A stretch of 64,000 nt of DNA from positions 11,749,001-11,813,000 of the forward strand of contig NC_084495.1 in assembly GCF_030035675.1 (NCBI RefSeq). Direction: 5' to 3'. A program made the translations under genes and the position numbers. This document shows positions 21,591 to 34,700 of this stretch, one piece after another. The notes beneath the pieces were generated by a model. That model saw only the letters and a list, made by a program, of their open reading frames with translations. It was not told the origin of the DNA and did not search any database. The DNA comes from Rhineura floridana. Its lineage: Eukaryota > Chordata > Lepidosauria > Squamata > Rhineuridae. The first letter of the stretch is position 1. Each line of letters starts with the position of its first letter.

Positions 21591-21818
21591 CAGGGCTGTG
21601 GAGTCAGTACGACAAACCTTCGACTCTGACTCCTCTATTTTTCTATGGTCCAACGCCAACTCCAACTCCTCTATTTTTCTACTGTCCGGCTCCACCCAAA
21701 ATTGCTTCTTGTCAATCAGAATTTATTTGGAAGTCGGAGTTGGTACATTTCTACCGACTCTGACTCCGACTCCACCCAAAATTACTTCCGACTCCACGAC
21801 TCCGACTCCACAGCCCTG
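21591..21818. mobile_element. hAT-like MITE ('GACTCC' family) with perfect 8-bp TSD
   Basis: Terminal inverted repeats CAGGGCTGTGGAGTC and GACTCCACAGCCCTG are perfect 14-15-mers. The 228-bp element is flanked on both sides by CTTATAGC (21583-21590 and 21819-21826), an exact 8-bp duplication that places it in the hAT superfamily. The interior is built from repeated GACTCCGACTCC-like units. No coding capacity. A truncated relative is at 25348-25430. Confidence 0.85.
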
Positions 21819-21837
21819 CTTATAGCCATAGCTGCAT

Positions 21838-23199
21838 ATAAAATATGGAGTGGAAATCCCTAAGGGTGGAATTATTCATGCTGCCTCTCATTCATGTCTT
21901 GATTTGAGGAGGGCGTTGGATAGGGGTGAATGCTCATTCCTCTTCCTCCTTGATCTCTCAGCGGCTTTTGATACCGTCGACCTCGGGAATTGGAGGCACT
22001 GTTCTACGGTGGTTCCTTTCCTATCTCTCTGACAGGCACCAACGGGTGGCATTGGGAGAGGAGGTTTCGGACCCTTGGCCTCTTAATTGTGGTGTGCCAC
22101 AGGGCTCTATCCTCTCTCCCATGCTATTTAACATCTATGTAAAGCCGCTGGGAGCTATCAGGAGATTTGGGTTGCAGTGCCACCAATATGCGGATGACAC
22201 TCAGCTCTATCTCTCGTTTAAGTCCTCACCGGAGTTGGCTGTGGATACCATTTCCAAGTGCCTGGAGTCCGTAAGTGAATGGATAGGAGGAAACAGGCTG
22301 AAACTGAACCCCAACAAGACCGAGATACTGCTTGTGGGAGACAAGAGAAGATTGGGAGATATCGACCTGGTGTTGAATGGGATAAGATTGCCCCTAAAGG
22401 ACCAGGTCTGCAGCCTCGGGGTCGTTCTTGACTCCAAGCTGTCCATGGAGGCTCAGGTGTTAGCAGTGAGCCGGGCAGCTTGGTATCAGTTACACCTGAT
22501 ACAGAGGCTGTGACCCTATCTTCCGGTTCATCTGCTCCTGCGAGTAGTGCATGCCCTGGTCTCCTCTCGCTTAGACTACTGTAATGTGCTCTACGTTGGG
22601 CTACCCATGAAGACGGTTCGGAAATTAACAACTGGTACAAAATGCAGTGGCATGGCTGATTAAGAATGGCCGCCGCCGGGATCACATCACTCCAGTGTTA
22701 GAAGACCTACACTGGTTACCAGTTGTCTACCGAGCCCAATTCAAGGTGTTGGTGTTAACCTTTAAAGCCCTACACGGTTTCGGTCCAGTTTATCTAAAGG
22801 AGCGCCTCCAGCATCACCAAATGTGCCGCCTTACAAAATCAGCCTCACAAGACCTTCTCTTGGTCCCGCCAGTGAAAACAACCAGGCTGGTGCGGACTAG
22901 AGAGAGGGCATTCTCAATTGTGGCCCCCACCCTCTGGAACTCTCTCCCTTATGATCTTCACCATGCCCCCTCCTTGGTAGACTTTCGCCAAGGATTAAAG
23001 ACGTGGCTATTTCAGCGGGCATACAGGATCCCTAGCAAATTTTAGTATATAACGTACAGATGTGGGTGGGTTGATTAGTTGAAGACTGTATTTATATGTC
23101 GTATTTATATTGTATTTATATGCTGTATCTTATTTTAATTTATGTGCGCCGCCTAGAGTGGCCGTTCATTCGGCCAGATAGGCAGCATAAAAATAAATT

Positions 23200-23236
<37 letters not shown>
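21838..23236 (+). mobile_element. L2-type LINE, reverse transcriptase and 3' end
   Basis: An open frame at 21926-22513 (195 codons) holds the RT palm: GVPQGSILSPMLFNIYVKPL and YADDTQLYLSF (YADD at residues 88-91). A second frame at 22647-23045 carries the C-terminal block (DHITPVLEDLHWLPV, RERAFSIVAPTLWNSLP). An in-frame TGA ends the first part, and the RT start (LLDLSAAFDTVD) lies in another frame with part of fingers/palm missing. The 3' end has the usual CGCCTAGAGTGGC motif and a (TTA)n tail to 23236. A 5'-truncated, dead copy. CR1-group clade; L2 rather than CR1 from the 'KPLG..RRFG....YADD' spacing. Confidence 0.85.
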
Positions 23237-23238
<2 letters not shown>

Positions 23239-25054
23239 AACCCCAGCTTCTGTTCTCCAAGACAAAGCAGAGCCAGGAGAGTCCAATTTCTAGATGAGAA
23301 GGGTGTGTGCGGTTTGGGTGAATGCTTCCCTTGCTTGCTGCTTTCCCTCTCAACCTCCCCTCACCTGTCCACCTTTCTTCCAGGCCCAATTTGAGACTTG
23401 TGTTTCCTTTGCAAACCAGAGATCTGGAACCTGAAGATGGGGAAATGGTCACATGTCATCCTGACCACTACCTCCCTCCGGGAAAGTTCACTCCCCTGGC
23501 CCTGCTTTCCCTCAGGGGAAGCAGTGGCTGGGTTGGGAAGATGTGCAGTGGAGGTGGAATGTGTAGTTCCAACTGTAAGACTACTCTGTTAAAACCTATG
23601 GTTACAAATTTTAGCTCATTGAAGTCTGTGTTCTTTTTGCCGGACCACCTTAGCAGCTTCAGTGGAACTGTTAATACAGCATCATTTTGACAGAAAATGA
23701 TTGATGGTAGTAAATATAAGCAAGTTAGGTCTTATTTAACTAAGGAGGAGTTATAATGTCAGAGCAATTCTTGTGGTTTTATGTAAGAGTTTTCATATGA
23801 AAATGAATATTTACTGCCAGTGGAGACATTTAGATACCAAAATACCGGATACCAGTAGGAATTGGTCTTGATGGCTGCCCCATCAGCAGTCTAGTTGAAC
23901 TGTGGCACAGTACTTTTACCTTGACCATTGGCATGATGGTTCCTAAGCTACCATTTCATTTCAACACAGGTCTCCTTTGTTTAAACCATCCTGAGGCAGA
24001 TAAAATGCACTGGTAAATGATTAGTAACAAATTCTAACATTTTTAGAGGACTCTAGTGTGGCAGAAGTGTGTGTGTCATCTGTTGTGGTAGCAACTATGA
24101 GCTTATGTTCATTAGAGCTAGTATGGGTGAAAATTATAGCTTGGAGTGTTTTGTTCAGCCTCTAGCCAGAGGCAGCCTGATTTCTGCTTGCCTGTTTTGA
24201 ATTTGCCATATCGTTTTGAAATACCAGAATACATCCTGTTGCCTAGTTCTCTTTGAGGACTGGAGGTGCTTTCCTACGTGTTTGGGTGTGTTTCTGTTGA
24301 TTCTGAAGAGAGGTTCTTGGGAGATTGGTGAGCAAACAGCTAGAAAATGCACCCTTACTCATGCTGTCGGGTGAAAGCCATTGGAAGGTCCTGCATCAGT
24401 ACAGTAAAATAGGAATCTATACAGCAAAATGCTGTGACATGTTTATGTGATTCCTTAATACTGATTTCGTTTCTTTGAAGAGCGATAGGAATCATGGAGA
24501 TTAGACAAACTGAATTGCATTAGGATGGGCATTCACCTCAATAACTGCCTGTGTGAATGGGAGAGGGGAGAGCATGCTTCTGAGATTGGCATGATGTCCA
24601 ACATTTAGGTAATTTTGGTGCAATCAAGGTTTGTGCCGGTCTTTAGCATGAACTGGTAATTGGAACACTTTCCACAAACTCCAAATACTTAGACTTCAGC
24701 CCTGTCTATCTATCTGTCTCTTTCTGAAAATCACTTATGCTTTTGTTAACCCTTGATTGTAATGCAAGATAGGTCTCCTTTTAAGGGGATTGGTTGGCTG
24801 AAACATGTCAGAGTTTTAAAGTTTCCTGGTGGTCTTTTTGGTAGTGCAGATTTGATCTTGACGGTCCTAAATGGCTTAGGTCCCATATACCTGGAATATT
24901 GGCTTATGATCAGTTATCCCAGCACTATCCCCAAAAAACACAAATAGAGAGACACTCATTCCCCTTTCCCTAATGACTTGGCAAAGACTGAGCCTGTGCT
25001 CCTGTAAGTTCTTTCTATTTGGGGCTGGTTTCTAGGTGCCAGGGTTAAATACAT
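23237..25054. other. Intergenic, nothing recognised
   Basis: Unique sequence with a mild GC rise at 23300-23560. The frame at 23322-23690 (122 codons) shows no domain and reads through low-complexity Pro/Leu/Ser sequence, so it is not called. Confidence 0.4.
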
Positions 25055-25201
25055 ACTGACTGACTGACTGACTGACTGACTGACTGACTGACTGACTGAC
25101 TGACTGACTGACTGACTGACTGACTGACTGACTGACTGACTGACTGACTGACTGACTGACTGACTGACTGACTGACTGACTGATCGATCGATCGATCGAT
25201 T
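25055..25201. repeat. (ACTG)n microsatellite switching to (ATCG)n
   Basis: A perfect tetranucleotide run of about 129 bp (32 units) at 25055-25183 is followed by four to five units of ATCG to 25201. Apparent antisense frames rich in SQSV are an artefact of this run. Confidence 0.97.
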
Positions 25202-25210
25202 GGTTGGGAT

Positions 25211-25262
25211 TGGGCTCGTGGGAGTTGTAGTTCAAAAAAGTAACTTTTCCAAGCTCTGGATT
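25211..25262. mobile_element. MITE arm remnant beside the microsatellite
   Basis: GGGAGTTGTAGTTCAAAAAA followed by GTAACTTTTCCAAGC resembles one end of another palindromic squamate MITE. The other end may have been consumed by the microsatellite. Confidence 0.4.
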
Positions 25263-25347
25263 CATGTGGTAGTGATGAAATGCCTTGTGCTACCATTTTA
25301 CTACAGTAAATTTGTTATTACTAGTTAATATACATTTGCCATTTATG

Positions 25348-25430
25348 AAGGAGTCAGAGTCGGTACATTTCTACTGACTCCGACTCCACCCAAAATTGCT
25401 CCACGACTCCGGCTCCGGCTCCACAGCCCA
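25348..25430. mobile_element. Truncated 'GACTCC' hAT-like MITE
   Basis: GGAGTCAGAGTCGGTACATT, TTTCTACTGACTCCGACTCC and the terminus CTCCACAGCCC repeat the right half of the element at 21591-21818. Confidence 0.7.
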
Positions 25431-26027
25431 CTGCAGTCAAAAGTGAACCAGCTCTCATAAATTAGGATGAAGATGAGAACAGGCGGTGATTGCAAGATTA
25501 CCTACTTCCTGCATTGAACAGAGATGTCATGCAATGTGCCTTTCTGCTCTCAGCCACCCTATTGCACAGGAATCCATATTCAATGGGAAGTGGTAGCATG
25601 GTGCTTCTTGCCTCTCTGGGAGTTCATTGACTTCCAGGCAGCAAAGCAGAATGCAGACAAGAAGGACGTTCTCTTATTCCATTGGCATGTATGCTTCCTA
25701 TTGCATCATATCAATCCCAGTGGCATGCCATCAAAAATAACACGTGTGTGTGACCAAATTAGTGGGCTCTCTAAAACTGTTAGCTGTACCTTGAAGAACA
25801 TGACTATTCATTATTAGCTTTGATTTGTTATAAAAACACCTATAGCTTAGTAGCCAGTCCTTCTGTTTAAATGTTTGACTAATTGTCTAATATCGATCAG
25901 TGTAATCTTTCCCTAGATGGATGTGCCAATGCAATTTCCACATACTGAAAAATATTGTTTGTAGCAACCTTGAAATATTAGTTGTGATAATATTTGGTTT
26001 GTTTTTCAATGTTTTTAATTGTATTGA
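25431..26027. other. Intergenic, nothing recognised
   Basis: Unique DNA; the 97-codon frame at 25524-25817 has no domain. Confidence 0.35.
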
Positions 26028-26092
26028 TTTGATTGTTTGCCACCCTGGGCTGCTTTGGAAGGAAGGGAAAGATAAAATTCTAAATAAATATG
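26028..26092 (+). mobile_element. L2-type LINE 3' tail
   Basis: TTTGCCACCCTGGGCTGCTT and GATAAAATTCTAAATAAATA are the sense L2-type 3' end, with about 100 bp of matching AT-rich sequence before it. Confidence 0.55.
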
Positions 26093-26825
26093 CATGTCCT
26101 CACACATTGGCACGTACCTCTCATAGAACCAGGTATCCTCAGAACTATGTTTATGTCTTGTGTGCTTTTGCATGCAGATGCAAGTGTGTCTGCTGGTTGT
26201 TTTTGCATACCAATACCAGGGTCTTGAGTGGAGGAGCAGCTGGCATTTTGCTGGATCTTCAGTTTTGTGTGCATTGTTTGTCTGAGGGGAGGCGCACACA
26301 AAGAACTAAGGGAGTGGCTAATTGGACTAGGATTTCCTGTAGCTGTAAACTGCAATAAGTATAGTTTCATCTTGCTCTTTGCAAGTAAAAACAAAGGCAT
26401 TATAGCTGCTTGAATCCCAGATCTCATGCTAAGCTAGTTCAGGGAGACCTGTGATAGTCTCACAGGGGTCTTGGGCTAGATACCGTAAGATACTTCTTTT
26501 ACAATTTTGAATGGAGGTGGTGACTGCACAAGTCCCTCTGCCCTCCCACTCTCCCCAACTGGATCCTACACCTGGTTGTAGATTTTGTAGCAGAGCCAGA
26601 GGCTTTTGCTCCAGCAGCAAGTTTTGTAGGACAAGCTGAGGTCTCTCTACTCTGTCACTCAACACGAGGAGAGAGCCCCTTCCTAGGCAGAAGATAGCAC
26701 GAGATAGCGATAGGGTGTGGAGGCTCCTTAAGATTGGGTGCAAACATCCAAAGCTAAATTCTGCAAGGAGATTTACACAGTTATTAAAACTTTGCACAGA
26801 TCGCCTTTTAAAAAGTGATTATGCA

Positions 26826-27545
26826 TAATCCACTGTGCTTCTGCAAGATACCGGAGGAGCAAAAAACCTGTATAGACCTTGGGGTCATTATGGATAGTGA
26901 AATGAAGATGTCAACCCAGTCTGCATCAGCTGTGAAAAAGGCAAACTCAATGCTATAGATCATTAGAAAAGGAGTTTAAAATAAAACTGTTGAGATAATG
27001 CTGTTATACAAACATATGGTGCGACCGCATTTGGAATACTGTGTACAGTTCTGGTCACCTCACCACAAAAATATATTGTAGATCAAGGTTCAGAAAAGGG
27101 CAACCAAAATGATCAAGGGGATGGAGCAACTCCCTTATGAGGAAAGGTTGCAGCATTTTGGGCTTTTTAGTTTAGAGAATAGGTGAGTAAGAGGTGATGT
27201 GATAGAAGTGTATGAAATTATGCATGATGTGGAGAAAGTGAATAAAGCAGTCCCCCTCCCCCAACACTAGAACTCATGGGCATCCAATGAAGCTGAATGT
27301 TGGAAGATTCAGGGCAGAGAAAAGAAAGTATTTCTTAACACAGCACATAGTTGACCTATGGAATTCACTCCCGCAAGAGGCAGTGCTGGCCACCAACTTG
27401 GATGGCTTTAAAAGAGGATTAGACAGGCTCATGGAGCATAAGGCTATCAATGGCTACTAGACATTATGGCTATGCTCTGCCTCCATGGTCAGAGGTACCA
27501 GTTGCTGGTAACTGCAGGTGGGGAGAGTGGGTTGGAATCGGCAAA
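26826..27545 (+). mobile_element. CR1 LINE 3' portion
   Basis: Colinear with 45910-46600 of the large CR1 copy: GACCTTGGGGTCATTATGGA, GCGACCGCATTTGGAATACT, AAAGGTTGCAGCATTTTGGG and TTTAAAAGAGGATTAGACAG are all present in order. Multiple stops and small indels show it is older than the 44606 copy. Confidence 0.85.
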
Positions 27546-30463
27546 CCTGAGTGTATCCCACAGGAAATGAGTAACATCAGAAACTGAGCGTATGATGAGG
27601 AAAAGCAAAGGTGGACCGACATCAGCAGGAACAGGTCTCCCAGTTGCTCTGTCAAGCAAGCAAGTTTGACCTAAAAACTTCTGTCAGAGAGTATTTGCCT
27701 GTCTGTCACTAGGTGTGGTGGCACACAGGGCCAACCTCTGTCTTACATCAGTTCATTAGTTCAAGACCCACTACAGACTCATCCTGACAAATCATGTAAC
27801 TTCCCAAACTAAGTACATTTTGACTGTGTGTGTCTCTTATTAAAGAAGTGAACGTTGCAGTGAAAATTTTATATATAGGTAATGAAAAACTAAAACAATT
27901 AGAAGCTGGGGTAGGAGTAAAAGTGTAGCAAAACAAACTTATAGGCGAATGATACAAAGTTCAAAATAAATGGAATGTTTAAATAATAAAGCCAGATTTT
28001 TCTTTCCATTTCTAAGCTTGTTTTCTTTGTGGTAAGTTCTGTTGGGACTTTCTCTTGGATAAGTCTGCTTAGGAACAAAATTTTAGTAACTAGCATGCTA
28101 ATGGAATTTTGCTTTTCTTTACCACCTAAGTGCTCATGGTGGTGGATGGGATGCCTGTGTAGGCCCTGTAGGGAGTGTAGTATGACCCTGTGTGAGCTTT
28201 GTCAGTGAGGGATGGGCTGTATGGAGTCTGTGATGGAGGGCAGGTTTTGCCCTTCTTCTTACAGTGCCCCTGCATGCTATGCTTTAAATCATAGGGAGTA
28301 TATGGCCAGCATTCTCTTATTGGGGAGAAAGTAAAGTAGTACATCTGGGGACAACACTGGAGTAGGACACCGCTAAGTCTGCTCCCCAGTGACTCCTATC
28401 TCTGCCTGCACGGCCTCCTGGGATTTGTTTCAAAGTCACACTAGAAATGTTGGGAAAAGTGAGGGATACTTTTATTCACTCATACATTAGGACTGTGGCA
28501 TTGGTCTTGGATGAGGCATGAGTCCGAGATGACTACTCCTGCTTTGGAAATATTCAGACCACCTCTGAATCTGAGGTAATTTGGGTCTGAGACAAAGTCG
28601 GCTGATCCCAACACTCTGGAACCCCCTCACAAGGGTGTGCTACTTTTCTGCCCAATTTGATACATTTTTGAACCTCTCCCAAGTGTCTCTAAGCTCGTCA
28701 TAAATGGAGAATGCTAGGCAGATTGGAGGGGGTATAGTTTGTGACTGACAGCTCTAGCTTCTAATTTCTGCCAGGACTCTCTTTTTTATTTCCAATCAAA
28801 GTACTTTTAGGAGGAACATTGAAGTAACATATCAGAAGCTCTTCTCTTTGTTAGTTTGACTATTTTGGCAGCAGGTATGGCAGCTGGAGTCTCTAGGGCT
28901 TCCAAGAACGGCTTGAGAAGCACAACTAACAGGGAGATCCTGACCACTTCATCAAGACTCTCTGTAGCTTAGTCAGTCTTTTGAGAATCAGGTATGTGGA
29001 GGTCCACCAAGTTCCCATGTCCTGAATCAAGCTCTGCCCTCCACAGCTCCTTCTGTACTTTTTCTCTGGATGCCCAACCTGAAATTTTGGGAGGCATCAT
29101 CCTTTCAGAAGAGGCTTTTTTATGCCTTCAAATTTCATCCAGTTCTGCCAAAAAATAAAGTTATAGGCATTTGTTTATTATTTTATTATAGTCCATGAGG
29201 AAGACATCAGAGGGTTTGGGAAACAAGCTTCTGTCTCATTTTGGAAGCAAAGCATGATGGCATTCCAAGCCTAGGCAGCCTCCTATCCAAATCAGTGAAG
29301 TGGTATTTATTTTTCTGTGCCCAGCTTTAGTATTCACTGAATACTCTGACCAAGAACAAATCTTGGCTGCAGCTCATGGTTAGTGAGGAGAGAGCTTAAC
29401 CATGAATCTGGGTTTAGACAGCAAGCTAAGACTGAGGAGCAAAGCAGCACTAAGGAGCCCACACATTTGCATAGTCCTCGTAATCCATAGTTCAGTCTTG
29501 TTAATCCATAGTTTGCCTGAGTGTGTTATGCAATCTAGGCCAGCGTGTTTTGCTATCTTCTGCCCATATGGGTTGTTTATAGTCCTTTTTTCCAAAGTAC
29601 TCACACAGTTAAAGAATGGATGCTAAGTCCAGTAAGTCAGGAGTATAATGAATGCTTTGAAGAGTTCTGTGGAAAAATACTGGAGACAGACAGTTGCTGA
29701 GTTCAGGTAATGCTCAATTTAAATATTAAACATGTTGGTGGGGAAGATCTAAAGAGGGGAGGAATCCAGTGTGTCCTTTCCCACTCAGTGTTAACTACTT
29801 TACTTTGATCTGTTAATTTCTGAGATGTACCACTCTTTGTTGCATGTAAGGAAGAAACATCTCTGAGGTATGAGGCAACAAATCTTTAGTATTTGTGTGT
29901 GCTTGCTTAAGTCTGTGGCCAAAATCTAGTTTTCAGAGAGCTGAAGAGAGTTTGAGGCACACTTAGACAGAACAACAACACAAAACCTGAACACTTTAAC
30001 TACAGAGATCATTTTGCCTTAATTCACATAACTTCAGTGAGGAATCTGTAGTGCTGTCTTAGCTGTTCCTCCCCAGTTTCACAAAGTTTTGGGTTTTGAG
30101 TGCACAACGTTCACTGCTGTATTAATTAAGGAGCAAGCTGAAGCAGTGGGCTAGTATTGTGACTAATGGCATTGGGGGGGCAGGGGCTAGCACATCTCCT
30201 GGAGGCCATTTTAACTCCATGTGGTGGTTCATCTCACATGTTGTTGGTGAGCAGCTGCCCTGGAAACAGTATAGGCAGTCTTCTCTGTGCCACGATCTTT
30301 GTCTGTTTGTGATGAAGAGAATCGCTCACTCTTCAGGGTGAGCTGCTGAATGCAAACAGCTTGCCACACGGTCCAACTTGTAGTGTTGTTTGTCCTTTAA
30401 AATGTAATTAAAAAAAAAAAGCCTTCAAAATGTCACTTGGTTTGTTGCCTCAGCATGGTGTGC
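27546..30463. other. Intergenic, nothing recognised
   Basis: Mostly unique DNA with no convincing gene. Reading frames are below about 75 codons. Confidence 0.4.
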
Positions 30464-31780
30464 TCAGAATTGCTTGAATTCTTTGTTTTTTTCATGATCC
30501 AAGTAAATTTTTTTGGGGGGGGGATCTGAATTGTTCTTCTGAGACAGTAGTTCTAGTAACTGAATTTTACTGCTGGTTTTTATGGTTGTTACAAACCTTA
30601 TAAGAAAGGTGTCACAACTATCTATATTGGGGAGATGAGGAAGCCTATTGACGTTTGGGCTGCCTTTTCTGGACATACATATAAAACCTGCTGGTATAAC
30701 ATAACAGACTGTGAAAACTGCTGTGATCCTAAGCATTCTTGATAAGAATGGGCAGTATTTTGGAGAAAACATATTTTTCCACAGAGGAGTCCAACTTCTC
30801 AGTCTTGACCACCATCTACTGGGTGTGGTGAACTTTCTTGTGGGATACCTTCAGGAAACCAATACTTTCAAAGCAACCCCATGACCTGCTTCTGTGTAGC
30901 TGAGGTTGTACAGTTAACACATGGTACATTAGTTGAAGAAATCCCTCAGAACACTTGATGACTAAAGTTTCAGATTGCTCCATTTTAAATTCTTCCCCTT
31001 GTGAGGTTTCATGATTCATAAAATGTTCTTGGGGATATGTGAATGCACCAAAGCTAGGCTGAGATTCTCCTTGAAACAATTTTAAAGGTGAAGCACGTGG
31101 GACAAAGTGTGGAATGAATAAAGACTCTGTGCCCCATACCAGTTCTATATCGTGATTTGGCAGGTGCTTCATAATTCCTCAGTTCCTTATTTTGTCGTCT
31201 CAGATTGGCTGTACAAACTGGTTGTGTGAGCTTTGAGCTGAAATAAAAAGTTCATGTGACATAAATGCTCCAAGGCATTGTAAGTTTTGATAGGCTGCAA
31301 TAAATCCTGCAGAAAGAAAAATGAGGTTTCTTCTTGGGATCAAAATTTGGACATCAAGGTTGCAAATGCATTGATGAATTCCTTAAATGTCCTAGTAACT
31401 TCCTCAAATGTCAGTTGTGCTGTGTATACCATGTACAGTAAACCAAACTGGTCTTTTTCCTGTTTCGCTTGCACTAAAATATTTTGTTCTTCCCCTAGAC
31501 TGATGGCATTACCATGGAAACCATTGTGAGAAGAGCAGGCTTTCCAGCTGGTTTCTCCATAACTGTGTGGTGCTTTTGGAAGCAGAGCCCATCTCCAGCC
31601 AACTCTGTTCACTTCCACCAGCACAGACATGGACATATTGGCAATGATTTTTCATCAAGTGTTGGTTGAGTCTGCAGTTGTGCTTATCCGAATGAACTTT
31701 GGTCATAGATGAGTTTTGATGATGGAGCTTCTTTCCTCCCCTTAGCATAACTGTCTGGGAGACAAGGTGAATGCTGGAAT
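30464..31780 (-). pseudogene. Possible decayed coding sequence, unidentified
   Basis: On the minus strand, three unusually long frames follow one another: 31340-31636 (98 codons, with SLGEEQNILVQAKQEKDQ), 30816-31172 (118 codons) and 30464-30772 (102 codons). The first has a helical, charged composition unlike chance AT-rich translation. I do not recognise the family. Stops separate the frames and I see no poly-A tail or splice sites, so this may be an old retropseudogene or simply chance. Confidence 0.2.
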
Positions 31781-34700
31781 TGAAATGACAAGTTCTTGTG
31801 CTCCTTCCACACTGTCCCCCCCTAAGTTTTTGTTTTGAGAAGTCACTTGCTGTCTGAGAATCTGCCTAATAAGGGTTTTGCTCTCCTAGTACTTGAAGTG
31901 ATGGTTTAGATTTTTTTTTTCCTTTGGCAGTTATAAACTATTTTGAGGGGATGGGAACAACAGACTAAGGCTACGATCCTAAGCATGCTTATTTGTAAGT
32001 CTCATTGAAATATATATATATATATATTTGGGACTGGAGGCCTGTGGCCAATTTTTCTGGAGAGTAAAATGCCAATAAACGCAACCTTTCCCACCCCACT
32101 ACCAGAGAACCTCTCCCCCATGCATGCACTTTCTGCTGCCTGTCTGTTTCTCTTCCATGCACCGTAAGAGGAGCTTGTTTACCTTCACCCACTTCATGCT
32201 GTGGCCGGGACAGAAAAGTCAGAGAACGTACCACTTCTCTGCCACTCACCCTGGCCCTTAGCATTTGTGGCAGCATTTGCAAAGAAGTCATTTATTGTTT
32301 GCTCTGTCAGTGCCCACTTTGAGAACAGCTGCTGCTAGAGCATACCATAAAGATAATTTGCAATTTTTGAGGACTGAGTGGATTGAGAGTGTGTGTGTGT
32401 ACACAGCATGGCTCTTCCTCCCTTTCCAGAGAGTGAACAAGGCAGGTAAATCCTATCTTAATCCCTTACACAGTTACATGAAGTAAGCACCACTAAAATC
32501 AATGGGACTTACTGACAGGTCAACATGCATAGGACCAGTCTGTAACCAAGTGTCTGTCTTTCTCACATACTGTTTGTCTCTGGCTCCCTTCTTGAGAGGG
32601 AGGCACATGTGTGGGTTGATGTGAGACTTCACAGCCACAAGAGTGATATCCTATAAGGGAGAGAAATGGTACCTATCTGAGAACTAATTTTTTTGTTGTT
32701 AAATTTCACTTTATGATACGAGAGGTTTGTGAATTCTCTTGTCTCTTTATTTTTTTAATACTCCTGTATCCTCTTCAATTGAAAATTGTTAAGAATATCT
32801 CAAATGTAAAGGTAGAACTGAATAATTGGTTGTATCTTGATTATAGTTAAAAATTTATCTTATCTCCCTGTATAGTTTTTGCTATTAATTATACATTTTG
32901 GATTAGCAGGGAGTTGATTTCTTTATAAGTTCAAATGGAAAAAAATGCAAACTCTGCACCTGTATATTACCCCTGCATTACAATGTTGATGTGCTGTAGA
33001 GCTTTTAGAGAGAGACCACTTTAAACTTTGAAACGACCTTTTTATTTGGAGCTTCTTTTTTCTTCCAGAATTAGAAAAAAATATGCCTAATGTGGGGAAA
33101 GGAAGACATGTTCTTACTAGGAGTATGTTTAAAATGGGGAATTGAAAATTATAGTCAGAAGTCCGGTGCCTCACTTAATAGGCTTAAGTCATTAAAGAGC
33201 ATGACACTAGTTATTGGTACTGGCACTAGTTATTGGTACCTGTAGTATATCCTAATAATTAGAAGCACTGATAACTGAAAGGGTTGAAAGCAGTAAACAA
33301 ATCCTCAGGCACCACACAGCTGGTATTCCTCTACGTTGTATATTGTACAAGTATTGAGTAAGGGTTGCCTCACCTTTTGACATCTGACCTTTTCAAAGTA
33401 CTAGACCAGTTTGTATAACAAATTAGACCCTGCTGTCAGTTTTGATGTTCATTACTGTGTACTGGAATCTATTTTTGGTTAGTCTTAATATACATGTCAC
33501 AAAATGATATAAGTAACTTTTGGCAAATATAGTTGGTATCCATGAGTTCATGCAGAACCCAGTAATTGGAAGGAAAAATATATGCTGCAGAGTTTAAAAG
33601 CACAGATGAGTTTCTGAATCTAGAAAAGCAAGGTTCTTAAGAGTACACTTCACTAGTTGCTGCTAAACAGATTTTAACTTAAAAACATGACCACTTTTCT
33701 AGACCACAATACTGTCTTGCCATGTACATTTTGTTTGGACTCTGTAAATTAACAATGCAATAGGTACTGACTTTTTTTAAAAAAGCTTTACATCTTTTTA
33801 TTTAAAAAATGAAATTTGGGTGATAATTCAAAAGATGAATAGTGAAAAAGGTTTAAAAGATGTTACGTTCTTTACATATGAGATCCTGAGGCTACCATGG
33901 TACAATATGCAGCACTGATTTTACAAATGCTGAATAAATAAGCAAACCTCAACTCTACTGGTACAAATACTAACAGGTACAGCATAATAAATATGCAATC
34001 TTTTTTGTCTTAGTTTACAGCAACTAACTTATTCAGTATTGTGCTGGAAGACCATTTTCCAACTATGTAAAACATATCACTATGTGGACAACCTTCCAGC
34101 CACCCGTTTTATGCTGCTGTATAGTACAGAAAAACCAATGATGGAACAATGTTTGTCCTGTAAATTTTAATTTGATATTGACAGTTATTGTCTGTACAAA
34201 CTAAAACATATATGGTTAAAACTGTTCATTATATTTGCTATTTCTGCTTCACTGATCTGTTTGAGCTGATTGATCCGGCTGTGTCTTCCATTGTAAATAT
34301 TGTTACATTGTTTTTCATGGTAAAATGCAGCACATTTGCAATTTTGGGAGACTGGCTTGAAGCTCTGTATAGTGTTTATATTTATCTGAATTGGCTTTCC
34401 ATAGAGCTACTTGCAGTAAATGTGTTCATGGTAGTGTTGATGCGGTTGAGTCATTATTTAAAACTGGTTGCTTGCTAAAGTAGTGCCTTTTTTTAATACA
34501 TTCCCTGGACTTTTAAGCGTGGATTTAAGTTTTAGCATGCTCTGCATGCAAATCACCTAGATCCCTTCTGCCAAAAAGCTATTATGGCCCATTTTAAATG
34601 CTGCAAGAATACTTAGTGTGGCTTAAAGCATTCATTAGCCAATGGTAGTGATCAGTTCATTGTAGTTGTGGATTTTTAATCTGATTTTTAAATGGAGCAT

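Noticed and set aside
23322-23690. 122-codon frame
   Set aside because: Low-complexity, no conserved motif, no splice or promoter support.
25032-25296. Antisense frames made of SQSV repeats
   Set aside because: Translation of a perfect tetranucleotide microsatellite, not a protein.
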